Source: Orientallactaga sibirica
Taxonomy: Eukaryota; Chordata; Mammalia; Rodentia; Dipodidae
Direction of reading: 5' to 3'
NCBI GenBank assembly: GCA_036365145.1
Contig: JAEOAD010002231.1
Location: 1,302,001-1,366,000, forward strand
Length of the DNA stretch: 64,000 nt
Positions 44,257 to 56,013 of this stretch are shown here, one piece after another. The translations under genes were made by a program, and so were the position numbers. The notes beneath the pieces were generated by a model. It did not search any database, had not been told where the DNA came from, and saw only the letters and a program-made list of their open reading frames with translations. Within the stretch, counting starts at the first letter, position 1. Each line of letters begins with the position of its first letter.

Positions 44257-44611
44257 GTCACAGAAGGTTGCTTGGAGGAGAGAAGATACCCTTGTTAGTT
44301 GTGTGCCTGGGCAGAGAAAGTAAGGGTGTCGCTGGCAATTCAAAGAGAATCAGGGGGTTCAGGGATGGGTATGCTATCACTACAGACTAGGGCTCTTTCA
44401 AGTAATTAAAAAATAAAAAATAAAAATAAAATAGACTCAAACTGGTAGAACAATACACAAATAATAGAGGAAATGTGTTTATGCTCAGGCCCACCAGCCA
44501 GAATCGGGCCTCACACAATGTTATCCAAACTATCACATGGCTCTGCTCTTGTCCAGCTTTGTTCTCAGGATTCACTCACTTCACTACTTTTGTTCCTTTT
44601 GTGTTTATTTT
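44257..44611. other. No feature recognised
   Basis: Single-copy sequence with an (AATAA)n patch at about 44406-44432. Confidence 0.4.
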
Positions 44612-45148
44612 TATTTGTGTGTGGACATGGTGTGTGTGCATGTGTGGGTCCATGTGTGACATGGCACACGTGGTGGTCAAGGGACAACCTCAAGGTATTG
44701 GTCTTTCGCCTTCTACCTTGTTTTGAGAGAGAGTCTCTCCAGTTGATGGTTTTTGCTATTGGGAATGCCAGGTTAGTTGGCCCATGGGCTCTGTGATTCG
44801 CCTGACTTTGCCCTCCAATGACAAAGGTGAGCTGGAATTATGCATCTGGCATTTGGTTTTTTTTTTTTGGTTTTTGTTGTTGTTGTTTTTTTTTTTTTTT
44901 TTTGGTTTTTCGAGGTAGGGTGTCACTCTGGCTCAGGCTGACCTGGAAGTAAGTAACTGTGTAGTCTCAGGGTGGCCTCGAACTCATGGTGCTCCTCCTA
45001 CCTCTGCCTCCCGAATGCTGGGATTAAAGGCGTGCGCCACCATGCCCGGCTTGCATCTGGCTTTTGACCTGAGTGCTGGAGATCTAAAATCTGGTTGGCA
45101 GGCTTGCAGAGCAAGCACCTTTAACCACAGAACAATCTCCTCACCCCT
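44612..45148 (-). repeat. B3-type SINE, interrupted by a B1
   Basis: Reversed B3 order: GT-rich tail, gtggtcaagggacaacctca, ccttgttttgagagagagtc, then after the insertion gcttgcagagcaagcacctt taaccacag. The B1 nested at 44854-45050 splits it. Confidence 0.7.
44854..45050 (-). repeat. B1 SINE
   Basis: Long T/G-rich tail with (TTG)n, body near consensus to catgcccggc. Target repeat tgcatctggc at 44841-44850 and 45052-45061. Confidence 0.94.
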
Positions 45149-45308
45149 AATTCTGTCTTTGAGACACACTGAATGTAGTGGCATGCTTTCTAGAAACTTC
45201 TTAACATGATGTTCGATAGTGAATAAAGGATGAATGAAATTCTTTTACCACTCTTTGCTTTAAAATGATACAATATCAGGATTACTAACCAAGTACAAAA
45301 ATGTGATC

Positions 45309-45450
45309 GAGAGATGGGCAGATTGCTCAGTGGGTAAAGTGCTTGTCATGCAAGCATGAAGACATGAGTTTGAGTCCTTAGAACCCACAAAAAGCCAGGT
45401 ATGGTGATGTGTGTCTGTCATCCCAGCACTAGACAGAGGGAAAGAAAGAG
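45309..45450 (+). repeat. B3-type SINE, truncated
   Basis: gattgctcagtgggtaaagt gcttgtcatgcaagcatgaa is a good B3 head; the body stops in a (GAAA) patch after gtcatcccagcactag. Confidence 0.65.
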
Positions 45451-45900
45451 AGAGAAAATCCCTGAGTTTTCTGAGCTATTCACCTCTAGCTGAGTAGCTG
45501 GTCGGAAGGAGGTGGGCAGTAAGTATATGTTAAGTGAATGGCTTCCTTCTTAGACAGTCTGATTGTGCAGAGGTGGGTCTGTAATGAATTGAACGGCAGG
45601 ATCTGGAGATGTGAGTGGCCAACAGATAGTTTCTCTTCTAGAAAATAAAAATGATGTTTTTTATTTATCATAACATTGCTGTTGGTCTCACAGGATAATT
45701 CACAGAAAGCGCTTCACACAGACATAGTAAGACCTCAGTAAAGATTAGCTACCTCAGCAACCACAGTCAAGTACCTCCATGGCATCTGCAGCCTTCCTCC
45801 TCTTAATCTCTTTCCTCCTTCTTTTCACTGAAATACACTCCTAAGTACAAACTTTCACCCTCTCACATTACTTCCTACACTCACTCTGACTTACCTAATC
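45451..45900. other. No feature recognised
   Basis: Single-copy sequence next to the LTR element. Confidence 0.4.
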
Positions 45901-45905
45901 CCATC

Positions 45906-46301
45906 TGAGGTACCTTGAATGTCCCCCAATAGACTCAGGTGTTTTATTAAAGCTTGTCTCCAGCTACCTGGCTGGAGGAGGTGTCTGTCACTAGGGACAG
46001 ATCCCAAAGTCCATCGTTAAGGTGTGTTTGAGGATAGATCTGATTTCTAGCCCAAAAGTATGTGGAGCAGTCTGAGTTCTGCCTAGGTCCCTGAAGTTTC
46101 CTGTTGCTTGTTGACAGTTTTGTGCTTGAGTATGCTGCTGGCTGGTGGTGGTTTCTTTCTGCATGTATCTGTGAAAGGGGCCAGCCTCTTCCACCATTAT
46201 GGAACTTCCCCTGGACTTGTAAACGTCAAATAAGTCCCTTCCTCCCATAAACTGTGTCTGGTTTGGATGTTCATCCCAGCAATGTGGAGCTAACTATAAT
46301 A
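45906..46301 (+). mobile_element. 5' LTR of MaLR element
   Basis: 396 bp beginning tgaggtaccttgaatgtccc. The parts ggaggaggtgtctgtcacta, ggaacttcccctggacttgt and ctgtgtctggtttggatgtt place it in the same broad family as the young LTRs at 15773 and 17394. CCATC precedes it at 45901-45905. Confidence 0.9.
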
Positions 46302-46336
46302 GAAATTTGTAAGGAGAAGTGGGGTCCATTACTGAG

Positions 46337-46618
46337 ATGAATCTGACCCTGTGGAGTTTGGTCTTTTGGAACTTTTGTGCTGGAGGAATGGGACAGAACT
46401 TGGTACTTGCAAATGAAGACACTATCCAGAGTGGTAAGCCAAGTTTTGTGAGCTATTCTGGTGAGAGTTTGAAAATGCTCAGTGAAGAGAGAATTGTATT
46501 TGGAGGATTTGATGATGAACTTTCTAAGGAGAAGGAGAGGCCACAGAGAACTTTGCTGGAACTGGACTACTGGCATAAAGGATGGCTGCATTCTGCTGCC
46601 CATTCCCAGGGAGTTTGA
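46337..46618 (+). other. 93-codon ORF in MaLR interior
   Basis: Starts 35 nt after the 5' LTR; an in-frame ATG six codons upstream (46319) is also possible, but the shorter start matches the counterpart at 17085-17366. The two products align end to end without gaps (59 of 93 identical by my count), and both stop at the same place. They share a hydrophobic N-terminus (MNLTLWSLVFWNFC here) and the YWHKGWL motif. Many differences change the residue, which argues against strong protein-level selection. A third, older copy at 1969 on carries an early stop. Confidence 0.4.
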
Positions 46619-46762
46619 TCAAGATTGAATTTGAAAGTAATTTGATGTGCTTGGTGGAAGATATACAACTGAGAGATACAAGATTAAAAGTTGGAACAAG
46701 TCAAGCAAGTTCAAAATTATAGGCACAGAGACTGATTTCATGTTACTAAAGCTGCCAATATT

Positions 46763-46979
46763 GGGCTGGAGAAATGACTAAGCGCTTAAGGCGTTTGCCT
46801 GTGAAGCCAAAGGATCCCAGTTCAATTCTCCAGGGCCCACGTAAGCTTGATGCATGAGGGGCACATGCATCTGGAATTCATTTGCATTGGCTAGAGGCCC
46901 TGGTGTGCCCATTCTCTCTCTGTCTCTCTTCTCTCTCTCTCTCTCTCTCTCTGCTTGCAAATAAATAAATAAATCTTGA
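46763..46979 (+). repeat. tSINE nested in MaLR interior
   Basis: gggctggagaaatgactaag head, (TC)n, four AAAT units. Splits the internal region before its polypurine tract. Confidence 0.93.
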
Positions 46980-47104
46980 ACCTCAGATGAGACTTTGGAC
47001 TTTGGCTTAAAGTTGGTAGAAATTCTGGATACCTTTGAAGTTGGAACTAAATACAGTTTGCAATGTGAGATCATCATGAGTCTATTGGGGGCCAGGAGCA
47101 CAAT

Positions 47105-47873
47105 GTGGTAGTTTGAATGTATGTCCCCAAATAGACTCAAGTGTTTTATTAAAGTTTGTCTCCAACTGCCTGGCTGGAGGAGGTGTCTGTCACTGGGAAT
47201 GGATCCTGAGGTCCATCGCTAAGGTGTATTTGGGGGCAGATCTGATTTACAGCCCAAAGGTTTGCAGAGAAGGCTGAGTTCTGTCTGAGTCCCTGCTGCA
47301 TACTGCAGTTTTCTGCTGTTTGTTGCCAGTTTTGTGCTTGTGTGTGCTGCTAGCTGGTAGTGGTTTCTCTTTGCTTGGATCTGTGAAAGGGGGTGTTGTA
47401 GTCAGCTTCATATTGCTGGGATGAACCTTCAAACCAGTCAGTTTATGGAAGTAATGGGATTCATTGGATCTTATAGATCCAGGAGAAGTTCCAAAATGGA
47501 AAAAAGAGAAAACCTACCACCAAAACCAAGAGTCAAAACCAGCAGCCAAACAGGGAGCCCAGGCAGAACTGCAGCTGCTCTCTGCGTACCTTAGGCTGGA
47601 ATCCAGATCTGCTCCTAAACCCACCTGAGGGATGGATCCTAGGATCTGCCCACAGTCTCACCTCCTTTAGCCAGGTGTCTGTAGATCTAAATGACAAGCT
47701 TTAATAAACTCCTGAATCTATTGGGGGGCATCCATTCAAACTGCCACAGGGGGCCAACCTCTTCCAGCATTATGGAACTTCCCTGGATCTGTAAGCTTCA
47801 AATAAATCCTTTCTTACCACAAAATGTGTCTGGTCTGGATGTTCATCCCAGTAATGTGGAGCTGTCCAAGATG
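47105..47873 (+). mobile_element. 3' LTR of MaLR element, split by a solo LTR
   Basis: tggtagtttgaatgtatgtc to gtgaaaggggg (47393), then the nested element 47394-47748, a GGGGG duplicate, and ccaacctcttccagcattat ... gtggagctgtccaagatg. Without the insertion it is about 409 bp. Confidence 0.88.
47394..47748 (-). mobile_element. Nested solo LTR with GGGGG target duplication
   Basis: 355 bp, tgttgtagtcagcttcatat to cattcaaactgccaca. GGGGG stands at 47389-47393 and 47749-47753. Same subfamily as 10773-11132. It inserted, opposite in direction, after the host LTR did. Confidence 0.92.
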
Positions 47874-48068
47874 CCATCCAACCCTACAAAATGAATCCCT
47901 GCACTGCCCCATCAGGTTTCTCCACCAGTATCTGAGATCCTGTGTTCTAACATAGACACACACCCTGTTTGTCCTTTCTCCTCCATGTTGGTTGATTCTG
48001 GAAGATTCCATTTCTTTTGTGTTCTCTTCTGGGTATAATTAGTGTTACCAAGGAAAAAAAATATAAAA

Positions 48069-48230
48069 CTTTTGTTTTGTTTTGTTTTTATTTTTGAGGT
48101 AGGGTCTCACTCTAGCTCAGGCTGACTTGGAATTCACTATGTAGTCTCAGGGTGGCCTCAAACCCAAAGTAATCCCCCTACCTCTGTTTCCCAAGTGCTG
48201 GGATTAAAAGTGTGCACCATTACACCTGGC
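48069..48230 (-). repeat. B1 SINE
   Basis: (GTTTT)n tail, body diverged (caaacccaaagtaatccccc). aaaaaatataaaa flanks both ends. Confidence 0.88.
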
Positions 48231-48387
48231 CAAAAATATAAAAATCTTAATGTTCATATGTCAAGCTTCTAAGATCCACAACTCACATATCCTCAGTCAT
48301 CTCCATTTTTTTCACTTAGCCTGCCCATACACAGACCCCCAGTTTACATCATGCTATCCATAATGTAGAATAGTTCATATATAATAT

Positions 48388-48389
48388 CA

Positions 48390-48421
<32 letters not shown>

Positions 48422-48559
48422 TCAAGGTAGCATCTCACTTTAGCTCAGGCTGACCTGAGATTCACTATGTAGTCTCAGGGTGGCTTGAATTTATGGTGAT
48501 CCTCCTACCTCTGCCTCCCAAGTGCTGGGATTAAAGGTGTGGGCCACCACGTCTGGCTT
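48388..48559 (-). repeat. B1 SINE
   Basis: Preceded by (CT)n 48389-48412 and a T run; reversed body ending ccaccacgtctggc. Confidence 0.88.
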
Positions 48560-48904
48560 AGATCTCTTTTGATGAGTGAGACATCTTTATCATAGCCACT
48601 AAGGCTCAAAGGCCATTGTGGAAGAGGTGGTAGAAAAAAATATAAGAGCCAAAAGAAGGGAAGTGCAATTTTGTCTTCAAGACACAAAGTGGCTGTGGCA
48701 TAGTGATTTCAGTGACCGACACTACCTACACAAGACCTGCATAACAGGAGGGAAAAAATGACAACTTCAAACAGAATAGAAACTAGGTGGAAAGAAGGGA
48801 TTCAGTGGAGGAGGGATGGGGAGGGGATAAAGGAGGGTGGTGGGAAGGAGTTATGTTCATGGTATATTGTGAATATGTATGGAGGTTGTCAATTAAAAGT
48901 TTTT
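48560..48904 (+). mobile_element. L1 3' UTR
   Basis: ggccattgtggaagaggtgg, ctgtggcatagtgatttcag, acacaagacctgcataacag, a G-rich stretch and gttcatggtatattgtgaat atgtatggaggttgtcaatt are the ordered landmarks of rodent L1 3' UTRs. No ORF2 sequence precedes it. Confidence 0.78.
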
Positions 48905-50653
48905 TTAAAATCTCTGTTAATAACCTCAAAATCTACTAAACTGTTTCTCTGACATGGTTTTCTCTCTGTTTCTAAAAATATTCCCCATTCTCACTACTCA
49001 ATGGTCCCTTGTAGACCTTAATACCATTAGCATAGCATAGTATTGCTGATTCTACTAGCCCATGATATCCACCCCTACACACAGTAAGAATCCCTAACTT
49101 CGCTATTCACCGTGTTCCAGTTTCCCAAGGTACTAACCATTGCTGCAGACACTTTCTTTCTTTCTTTACAGTTCTTTTATCCAGCACTCTTTCTTCACTC
49201 CCTTTCCCCACAATGTCAAGTCTAAACCCATCCTCTTCCCTCAAATCTTGCCTCTACTCTGTCTCATCCGAGGCATGGGGTAGCTCTCATTTCCCCCATT
49301 TCACCTCATGTGTCTTTAAATTTTCACCTATTTCTCCTCTTTCCTCCTAAGTTCAGAGAATGGTCTCCAGCTCCACAAAACTAACCTCTCGACATGCAAC
49401 CTTGGTCTTATCCCTTCTACCCTGTTGGAGCATCCATATCAACAGGCAGCCGTTGTGCCTCCCTCCAGCAGACCTGGTCCCTGTCAACCTACAACCATGC
49501 TCGCCCCTAGCAAAGCACTCTGTTCGCCACACGGTCCCACATGCTGCCATCCATTCTCTCCTCTGCCCTTTGTTGCAACATTTTGATTTCCACGCCCTGA
49601 CCATCCTAAGATTCATAGCTCATGTGTGTGCATGTGACTTCAGTCCTGTGGCTCGACTAACAACGCTTCTGCGCAGAGCACCAAGGAAAAGGACAACACG
49701 CTAGAAGAGCCACTTGAATCCGAGCTTGAAGTAGAGCGCAGTTAGGCCTTCTCAGTAAGATTCTCACAAGAATTGAATTCCACCCAATTCTCACGGTGGT
49801 ATGTGGTTGATTTCAAAAGGGGGAAAATGTTTTTAATTGTTTTTCTGGAAGACAAAGAAATACAGGATGTAAATTACAAATCATGTGGCTTTTTCCTCTC
49901 CCCTAGAATACTCTAGTTTTTAAAAGCATAATGACATGTATGGTGCTTTATGTAGCTATATTCACTTATAATGAATGGCATTTTTCCATTTTGCATGAAA
50001 CGGAGCATATCAGGTCTTGTGATTCATACAGCATTCTTTTAGTTATTGAAGTAGTTCCCATGAACAGTACTGAAGCAATTTAACTAATCTTTCCATTAAG
50101 TCAGAAAGATATAAAATACAAGTCAGGGGAAACATAGCAGAAGGAAGACATAACTGTGTTTTAATCATCCTTGGACCTTACCACCAAGGTCCAAAATACA
50201 TCCCTTCCAATAAACAAGGATAACATTCAGTATTGGTTTTAGCGTCGTGTAAGCTTTGGGAGCATTGTACATGCTTCCTCTTCTGTCCAGGTCTTTCCCA
50301 GGGATTCTGATAACAACCTTTTATAATACGTTTGCCTTCCAAGGTATATCATTACTCTTACCTTAATATACCCATATTCATTGTCACCAATTAACGCTAA
50401 GCTTTCTAGCTTCATCATGCAGGATGTTTTATGATTAGTATAACAACATGGAACCCTAGTGTAAAATCAGTTGAGCTTTCAGAAGCTCTGAGCCCAGCCT
50501 CTGCTGGTAGCCTTGTGTCTCAGGCAATTTAAAACATTGCTAGCTTTTGCATTAGATCTCATGCTATGTAGGGTGACATCTACAGAGTGAGGATCTTTCT
50601 GTTAATAAAACTAATCTATAACATTTTGATATTTAATTATTTTAGAAAAAAAC
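48905..50653. other. Single-copy DNA, no feature recognised
   Basis: Contains the longest mutually opposed ORF pair of the window (plus 49360-49704, 114 codons; minus 49353-49616, 87 codons). Neither has a recognised domain. An old repeat between 49150 and 49640 is possible, but I cannot name it. Confidence 0.4.
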
Positions 50654-50664
50654 AGACAGGGAGA

Positions 50665-50832
50665 GCTGGGCATGGTGGTGCATACCTTTAATCCCAGCAC
50701 TTGGGAGGCAGAGGTAGGAGAATCGCCATGAGTTCAAGGCCACCCTGAGACTACATAGTTAATTCCAGGTCAGCCTGGGCTTGAGTGAGACCCTACCTCA
50801 AAAAACCAAACCAAAAATAAATAAATAAATAA
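50665..50832 (+). repeat. B1 SINE
   Basis: gctgggcatggtggtgcata to ctacctcaaaaaaccaaacc with (AAAT)n. Target repeat agacagggaga at 50654-50664 and 50833-50843. Confidence 0.95.
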
Positions 50833-50843
50833 AGACAGGGAGA

Positions 50844-51983
50844 AAGTCTGGTTTGGAGTGGCAAAAAGTTGAAATTCTTCATGCTTAAATTTCATTTCTT
50901 AGAGTACCCCTTGCATGGGTGCATTTTTCAGTAGAAGGAACATATAAAAATGACTGTTTGTTTTCATAACTAAACAGGAAAGGGTCTGAGTGCTGCTTGC
51001 ACATACCTGGAATACACGAGCCAGACAGCCAAAATGCAAAGGTCTTTTGCTATAAAATCATGAAGGTAGAATGGCTCAGAGATCTTTTCATATTGATGAC
51101 TGAAGAACATAGTGTTAAGAAATTATCCACACTCACATGGTTTCACCGGGAGTATATTCAGTGAAGAACCTGAATTCTGTTAACTGTGGAGCAATAACGC
51201 ACCATTCATGGCTGTTTGCTGGCAAATGAAGTGGGAAGCCCAGGGTAACATGCCTCCATACCGTAATTACCGCTGGAAAACACCTCATCCTTTGTCCAGG
51301 GCTACTTATTTATGCAGTGTCACTCACACACTAAAGGGAATTCTAGTTACAATGAGAAACAAGCCACAGGGACACTATAGAAATTTCCCACAATTATTTG
51401 TTCCAAAGCAAATATGTGCTCTTTGATTTTGACAAAAGCATAAAACACAGAAGTATATTGCAAGGCTCAGTTTAACTGTGTGTTTACCAATACCCTGAAG
51501 GCTTCGCTCTTTGAAACACACTTGATTACATCATGCTGTTTCATCTCTCATCACTTGGCACACATGGACATTATATCTGACAAACATCAGCAGGGAAAAA
51601 CAAGAAACTAATTCATGAATCAGTATTCTGCTTTACAGTCCAGTGGTGAGGGATAATCATGACTTAGCTTAAATAAGACTTTGCTCCTTGATCCAAGGTT
51701 TCAAAGCATGGAAATGTTGACTGAGCCTAGATGCCTGATGTAACACATACCAAATAGAGATTCATACAATCTGTGCTAAAAGGCCCAATAGAAGTTAATT
51801 CTTTTTTTTTGTTTGTTAACCCCCCCCCCATAACTGACTGTTGTTCTCACAACACATAACCCACAACTTCATAGGGAATACCAGCAACCCCACTGAAGAG
51901 GGTCCTCAGCAGAATGGGGGCAGGGATGAGGGAAAAGATGGTACCAACACATGATAAATCTATACAAAGTGTGCTCCTAATGA
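50844..51983. other. Single-copy DNA, no feature recognised
   Basis: Includes a run of 9-10 C at 51820-51829. A 72-codon ORF (51208-51426) without motifs. Confidence 0.42.
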
Positions 51984-52142
51984 ATTTTATTTTTAATTTT
52001 ACTTGAGAGTATGGGTGTACCAGGGTTTCTTGCCCTTGCAAACAAACTTCATCTGGTCTTACATGGATACTGGGGAACCAAATCTGGACCAGAAGATTTC
52101 ACAAGCAAGTACCTTTAACCACTGAGCCATCTCCCCAGTGCC
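51984..52142 (-). repeat. tSINE, decayed
   Basis: Shortened centre (cttcatctggtcttacatgg) and head ctgagccatctccccag. Old. Confidence 0.75.
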
Positions 52143-52297
52143 CCCTGTAGAATTTAATTCTTATACAGCATATAAATGGCAAAGCATATATAAGACAGAT
52201 ATTCCTGAATTTTGTCATTGTTTTTCTTGGCCATAATAATAATAATTTAATTATTATTAACTTTTATTTTTTTTCTTCAAACCAAAAAAAGCTTCTA

Positions 52298-52439
52298 GGG
52301 CTGGAGAGATGGCTTAGCGATTAAGAAACATGCCTGCCTAAGCCTAAGGATCCAGGTTCAATTCTCCAGGTCCCACATAAGTCAGATGCACAGGGTGGCG
52401 CATGTGTCTGGAATTGTTTGCAGTGGCTAGAGGCGCTGT

Positions 52440-52491
<52 letters not shown>

Positions 52492-52532
52492 TTCTCTGTC
52501 TCTAGTAAATAAATGAAAATAAAAACTTTTAC
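52298..52532 (+). repeat. tSINE with 13 bp target duplication
   Basis: aaaaaagcttcta at 52285-52297 and 52533-52545. The head has a small duplication (gcctgcctaagcctaagg). Confidence 0.95.
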
Positions 52533-52731
52533 AAAAAAGCTTCTAAATATTTGAATCTCTGTGATTTTTATCCTCTAGAAGCAGTGACTTCGAGGGAACA
52601 TATGGCTGTTCAATTTAGATGGCAGCTTTTTTTTTTCTATTGACACATTGTATTAGATTATAGATTAGGGAAGATTATAAAATAGCAATTAATTGCTGAA
52701 AAATCACACAGGTAAAAAGTCCCAACTAGGT

Positions 52732-52850
52732 GTGATGGTGCAAACCTATAAACACGATGACTCTAGAGGCTGGGAGAGGAGGTCATGTGAGTGCACGAGT
52801 TTGGGGCCAAGACTGCATTGGGCAATATAGCAAGACCTCATCCTTCATTT
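52732..52850 (+). repeat. B1-like fragment
   Basis: ctaggtgtgatggtgcaaac ... gggcaatatagcaagacctc resembles a very diverged B1 or the B1 half of a B4. Low confidence. Confidence 0.4.
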
Positions 52851-53279
52851 CAATTTTTAGGGAAAAAAAATCTCATGAGATTTTTACTTTATCTTTGTAG
52901 TTTTATTCATTCAGTCAAAATGGGTATGTAAGATATGCCAGGTACATGTTCTCTTTCTTTGTGCATACCCATTCCTATGAGAACACTACCTGAAACTGGC
53001 CCAGAAACCGGCCATTATGTCTATGCCCTGCTCTTCCTCCTGGGCTGGTGATAAGCACAGTTACCTTGAATTCCTCATCACCAACATGTCTCCAAGCCCA
53101 CTTGGGGTGCAGAAACGGCGTTCTCCAACTAGTTAATCCCTCTCACAACATTCCACCCAGGGCCCTTCTTTCTAACCTCCTGTGTCCCTCCACTGCCTCT
53201 CTCTGATTGTCCCTAGCTCAGATGGAGCTAATCACAGATGAAAAAACAAATGACAGGGCCTCAAAGTCCTGGGCCTCTG
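52851..53279. other. No feature recognised
   Basis: Single-copy sequence leading into a MIR relic. Confidence 0.4.
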
Positions 53280-53455
53280 GAGACAATCTGTTTCTGCTAC
53301 TTGCCAGCTGTGTGACTTTTATGGTGAGTGACCTCCAGAATCGGGTTTTCCATCCACCTGATGGAAATAGGGACACCTGTCCCAGAGCCTTGTTATGAGA
53401 ACAGAGATCAAACACCTAAAGCATATAGCATGGACCTGGCATAAAGTGAGCATGA
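53280..53455 (+). repeat. MIR relic
   Basis: tgctacttgccagctgtgtg acttttatggtgagtgacct, gatggaaatagggaca and gcatggacctggcataaagt follow the MIR core. One of the better preserved MIRs here. Confidence 0.65.
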
Positions 53456-54101
53456 GTGGATAGTAGTTAACATGATTTTTCCTACTTTTCAGGCTCAGGA
53501 CTGCTAAGCCCTTCTGGAGAGCATTGCATATTCATGTTGCCAGGCTCCATTATAAATTTATGAGCTCCATACTCAGCTGGGCCCACAAATATTTCTCATC
53601 TACTCCATTTCCATTCTCCATACCAGCTGTTTCAAACCTTTACCACTTTCCTCAAGGCTCTCACCAGCTCTCAGCCTCTCTGGTTCTTGGCAGGTGGTGA
53701 AATCTCTCTTTTCACTAAAATAATAGGTGCCTGGGAGAGCAAGGTGACTTCTGTTTCTATCCAGACTTCTCCAGCCAGCACCATCTTCATATTTCCCCTT
53801 CCATTTTACTCCTTCATCAGAAAAGAGGTATCTCCCACTCTCTGGAGTCAAAATGATCCAGGAAGTACTCACTGGGTACCCACCATCTGCCAGGCCTGTG
53901 CTGGGTACACATATGTTTTCCACCAGCTACATGCTTAGGGAGAAGACAGGCCTGCAAACAAACCCGAATTCAGCAGTAGGATTCAAGTGTCAGCTCATGC
54001 ACTAGCTGAGACTTACAAGATATGGAGGGTGGCTTCCTGGGGACTGAGTCTATGATAAAAACCAAGGGGAAGAGGAATTGTTTTAAGGTAAAGAAAGAAA
54101 G
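53456..54101. other. Mostly unassigned; possible MIR end
   Basis: Opposed ORFs of 107 (minus, 53600-53923) and 83 codons (plus, 53687-53938) overlap and have no motif. tactcactgggtacccacca tctgccaggcctgtgctggg (53862-53902) may be a reversed MIR end. Confidence 0.4.
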
Positions 54102-54295
54102 TGGGGACGAGAGATGTGCCTCAGTGGTTAAAGGTGTTTGCTTGCAAAGACTGCTGGCCCAGAGATGATTCTCCAATGTCCACATAAAGCCAGAAGCAAA
54201 GTAGCACATGTGTCTGAAGTTTGTTTACACTGGCCAGGGGCCCTACCATGCCTATACTCCCTCTCTAAAAAGAGAGAGAGAGAGAGAGAGAAAGA
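54102..54295 (+). repeat. tSINE, diverged
   Basis: tggggacgagagatgtgcct head; the CT tract is replaced by a (GA)n run. Lies directly before a second tSINE and then a B1, all in one orientation. Confidence 0.8.
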
Positions 54296-54442
54296 GGGCT
54301 GGAGAGATGGCTCAGCAGTTAAGGAGCTTGCCTGCAAAGCCTAATGACCTGGATTCAGTTCCCCAGTACCCACATAAAACCAGATGTACAAGGTAGCACA
54401 TGCATCTGGAGTTCGTTTGTAGAGGCTAGAGGCCCTGGTGTG

Positions 54443-54484
<42 letters not shown>

Positions 54485-54519
54485 TATGCAGGCAAATAAA
54501 TAAATAAACTATTTTTTAA
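54296..54519 (+). repeat. tSINE
   Basis: gggctggagagatggctcag, full body, (TC)n and three AAAT units. Confidence 0.92.
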
Positions 54520-54530
54520 AAGAAACTTTA

Positions 54531-54674
54531 GCTGGGCATGGTGATGCACGCCTTTAATCCCAGCACTTGGGAGGTAGAGGTAGGAGGATCGCTGAGAGTT
54601 CAAGGCCACCCTGAGACTACATAGTGAATTCCAGGTCAGCCTGAGCTAGAGTGAGACCCTACCTCGGGAAACCA
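54531..54674 (+). repeat. B1 SINE
   Basis: gctgggcatggtgatgcacg to gagaccctacctcgggaaac. Its tail has expanded into the purine tract that follows. Confidence 0.93.
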
Positions 54675-54797
54675 AAAAAAAGAAGAAGAAGAAGAAGAAG
54701 AAGAAGAAACTTTTAAAAAATTAGGAAAGGAAGAAAGGGAGGGAAGGAAGGAAGGAATAAAGGGAGGGAGGGAGGGAGGGAGGGAGGGAGGGAGGAG
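54675..54797 (+). repeat. Purine microsatellite (GAA)n and (GGGA)n
   Basis: Eight GAA units, a gap with (A)n, then GGAA and about nine GGGA units. Confidence 0.93.
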
Positions 54798-55713
54798 GAA
54801 AAAGCTTGCGGATGCAGACAATCTGGGTCTTAAGTCTTTCATGAAATAAAACAGCCGAGGCATTGAACACTTTGTAATGTAACGTCTGGCCTAGAAGCTT
54901 AGCTGTGGCATCAAGATTCAATAGAAATGAAGATGCCAGACAGATCCTGTGCCATGCTCCACGTCAATGCATCTAGAATGTAGAAGATAATCAAGAAATC
55001 CCTCAGTGGAAACAAGACAAGGATATCCACGTTCTCTCCTCTTATTTAATATAGTGCTAGAAGTCTTAGCTACAGCAACAGACAAGAGAAACAAATAGAA
55101 AAGATACAAGTAGGAAAGAAAGAAGTCAAAATATCTTCAATTTACATATAATAGGATTCTATTCATAAGAGACCCTACAAACTCCACCAGAAAACTCCTA
55201 AGGCTAATAAACATATTCAGCCTAGTGGCAGGATACCAAATTTATGTATGAAAAACAGTAGCTTTCCTGGAACAGATGACAAACATGTTGAGAATGCAAT
55301 CAGAGGAACAGTCTTATTCACAATGTGCTCAAAAATAAATAAATAAAACACTTTGAAATAAACCTAAGGAAAGGTGTGAAAATCTCTTGACAATGAAAAC
55401 TTGGAAACACTGAAAAAAGAAATTGAGGAAGATTTCTAAAAGATGTGAAGACCTCCCATGCTTACGGATTGGAAGAATTAATATTATGAAAATAATCACC
55501 CTACCAAAAGCATTCTACAAATTCAGTATACTCTCAATCCAAATTACAACATGGTACTGGCACAAAAACAGACATGTAGATGAATGGAGCAGAATAGAGG
55601 ACTCAGATAAGTCCATGTAACCATAGCCACCTTATTTTTGACAAAGATGCTAAAACTACACATTGAAGAAAAGATCACATATTTAAGAAATGGTGCTGAG
55701 AAAAGTAGATTTC

Positions 55714-55857
55714 AGGTCAGACATGGTGGTGCACACTTAATCCCAGTGCTTGGGAGGCAGAGGTAAGAGGATCACTGTGAGTCTGAGACCAGCCTGAGAC
55801 TAAGTGAATTCCAGGTCAGTCTGGGCTAGAGTGAGACCCTACTTCAGAAAAGCAAAA
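55714..55857 (+). repeat. B1 SINE nested in L1
   Basis: cagacatggtggtgcacact ... gctagagtgagaccctactt. gtagatttc before and gtcgatttc after the tract look like its target duplication. Confidence 0.88.
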
Positions 55858-55858
55858 A

Positions 55859-55922
<64 letters not shown>

Positions 55923-56013
55923 GAAGGAAGGAAGGGAGAGAGAAAGAAAGGGAGGGAAAGAAGGAAGAGAAGGAAGGAAGGAAGAAGGGAGGAGGAGAAA
56001 GAGAGAAAGAAAG
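55858..56013 (+). repeat. Purine microsatellite (GAAA)n
   Basis: About 16 GAAA units then mixed GGAA/GGGA; grown from the tail of the nested B1. Confidence 0.94.

Larger units (their letters stand above)
45906..47873 (+). mobile_element. Complete MaLR-type element with nested insertions
   Basis: 5' LTR, internal region with a 93-codon ORF, polypurine tract (attgggggccaggagcacaa, about 47084-47103) and 3' LTR, flanked by CCATC at 45901-45905 and 47874-47878. A tSINE is nested in the interior and a solo LTR in the 3' LTR. No retroviral genes. The LTRs differ from each other at many sites, so it is much older than the copy at 15773-17788. Confidence 0.88.

Noticed and set aside
49353..49704. 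Opposed ORFs of 114 and 87 codons
   Set aside because: They mirror each other on the two strands in moderately GC-rich DNA; no domain, promoter or repeat of the pattern elsewhere.
53600..53938. Exon-like opposed ORFs
   Set aside because: No splice-site context I trust, and part of the region looks like MIR; opposed ORFs are probably chance.
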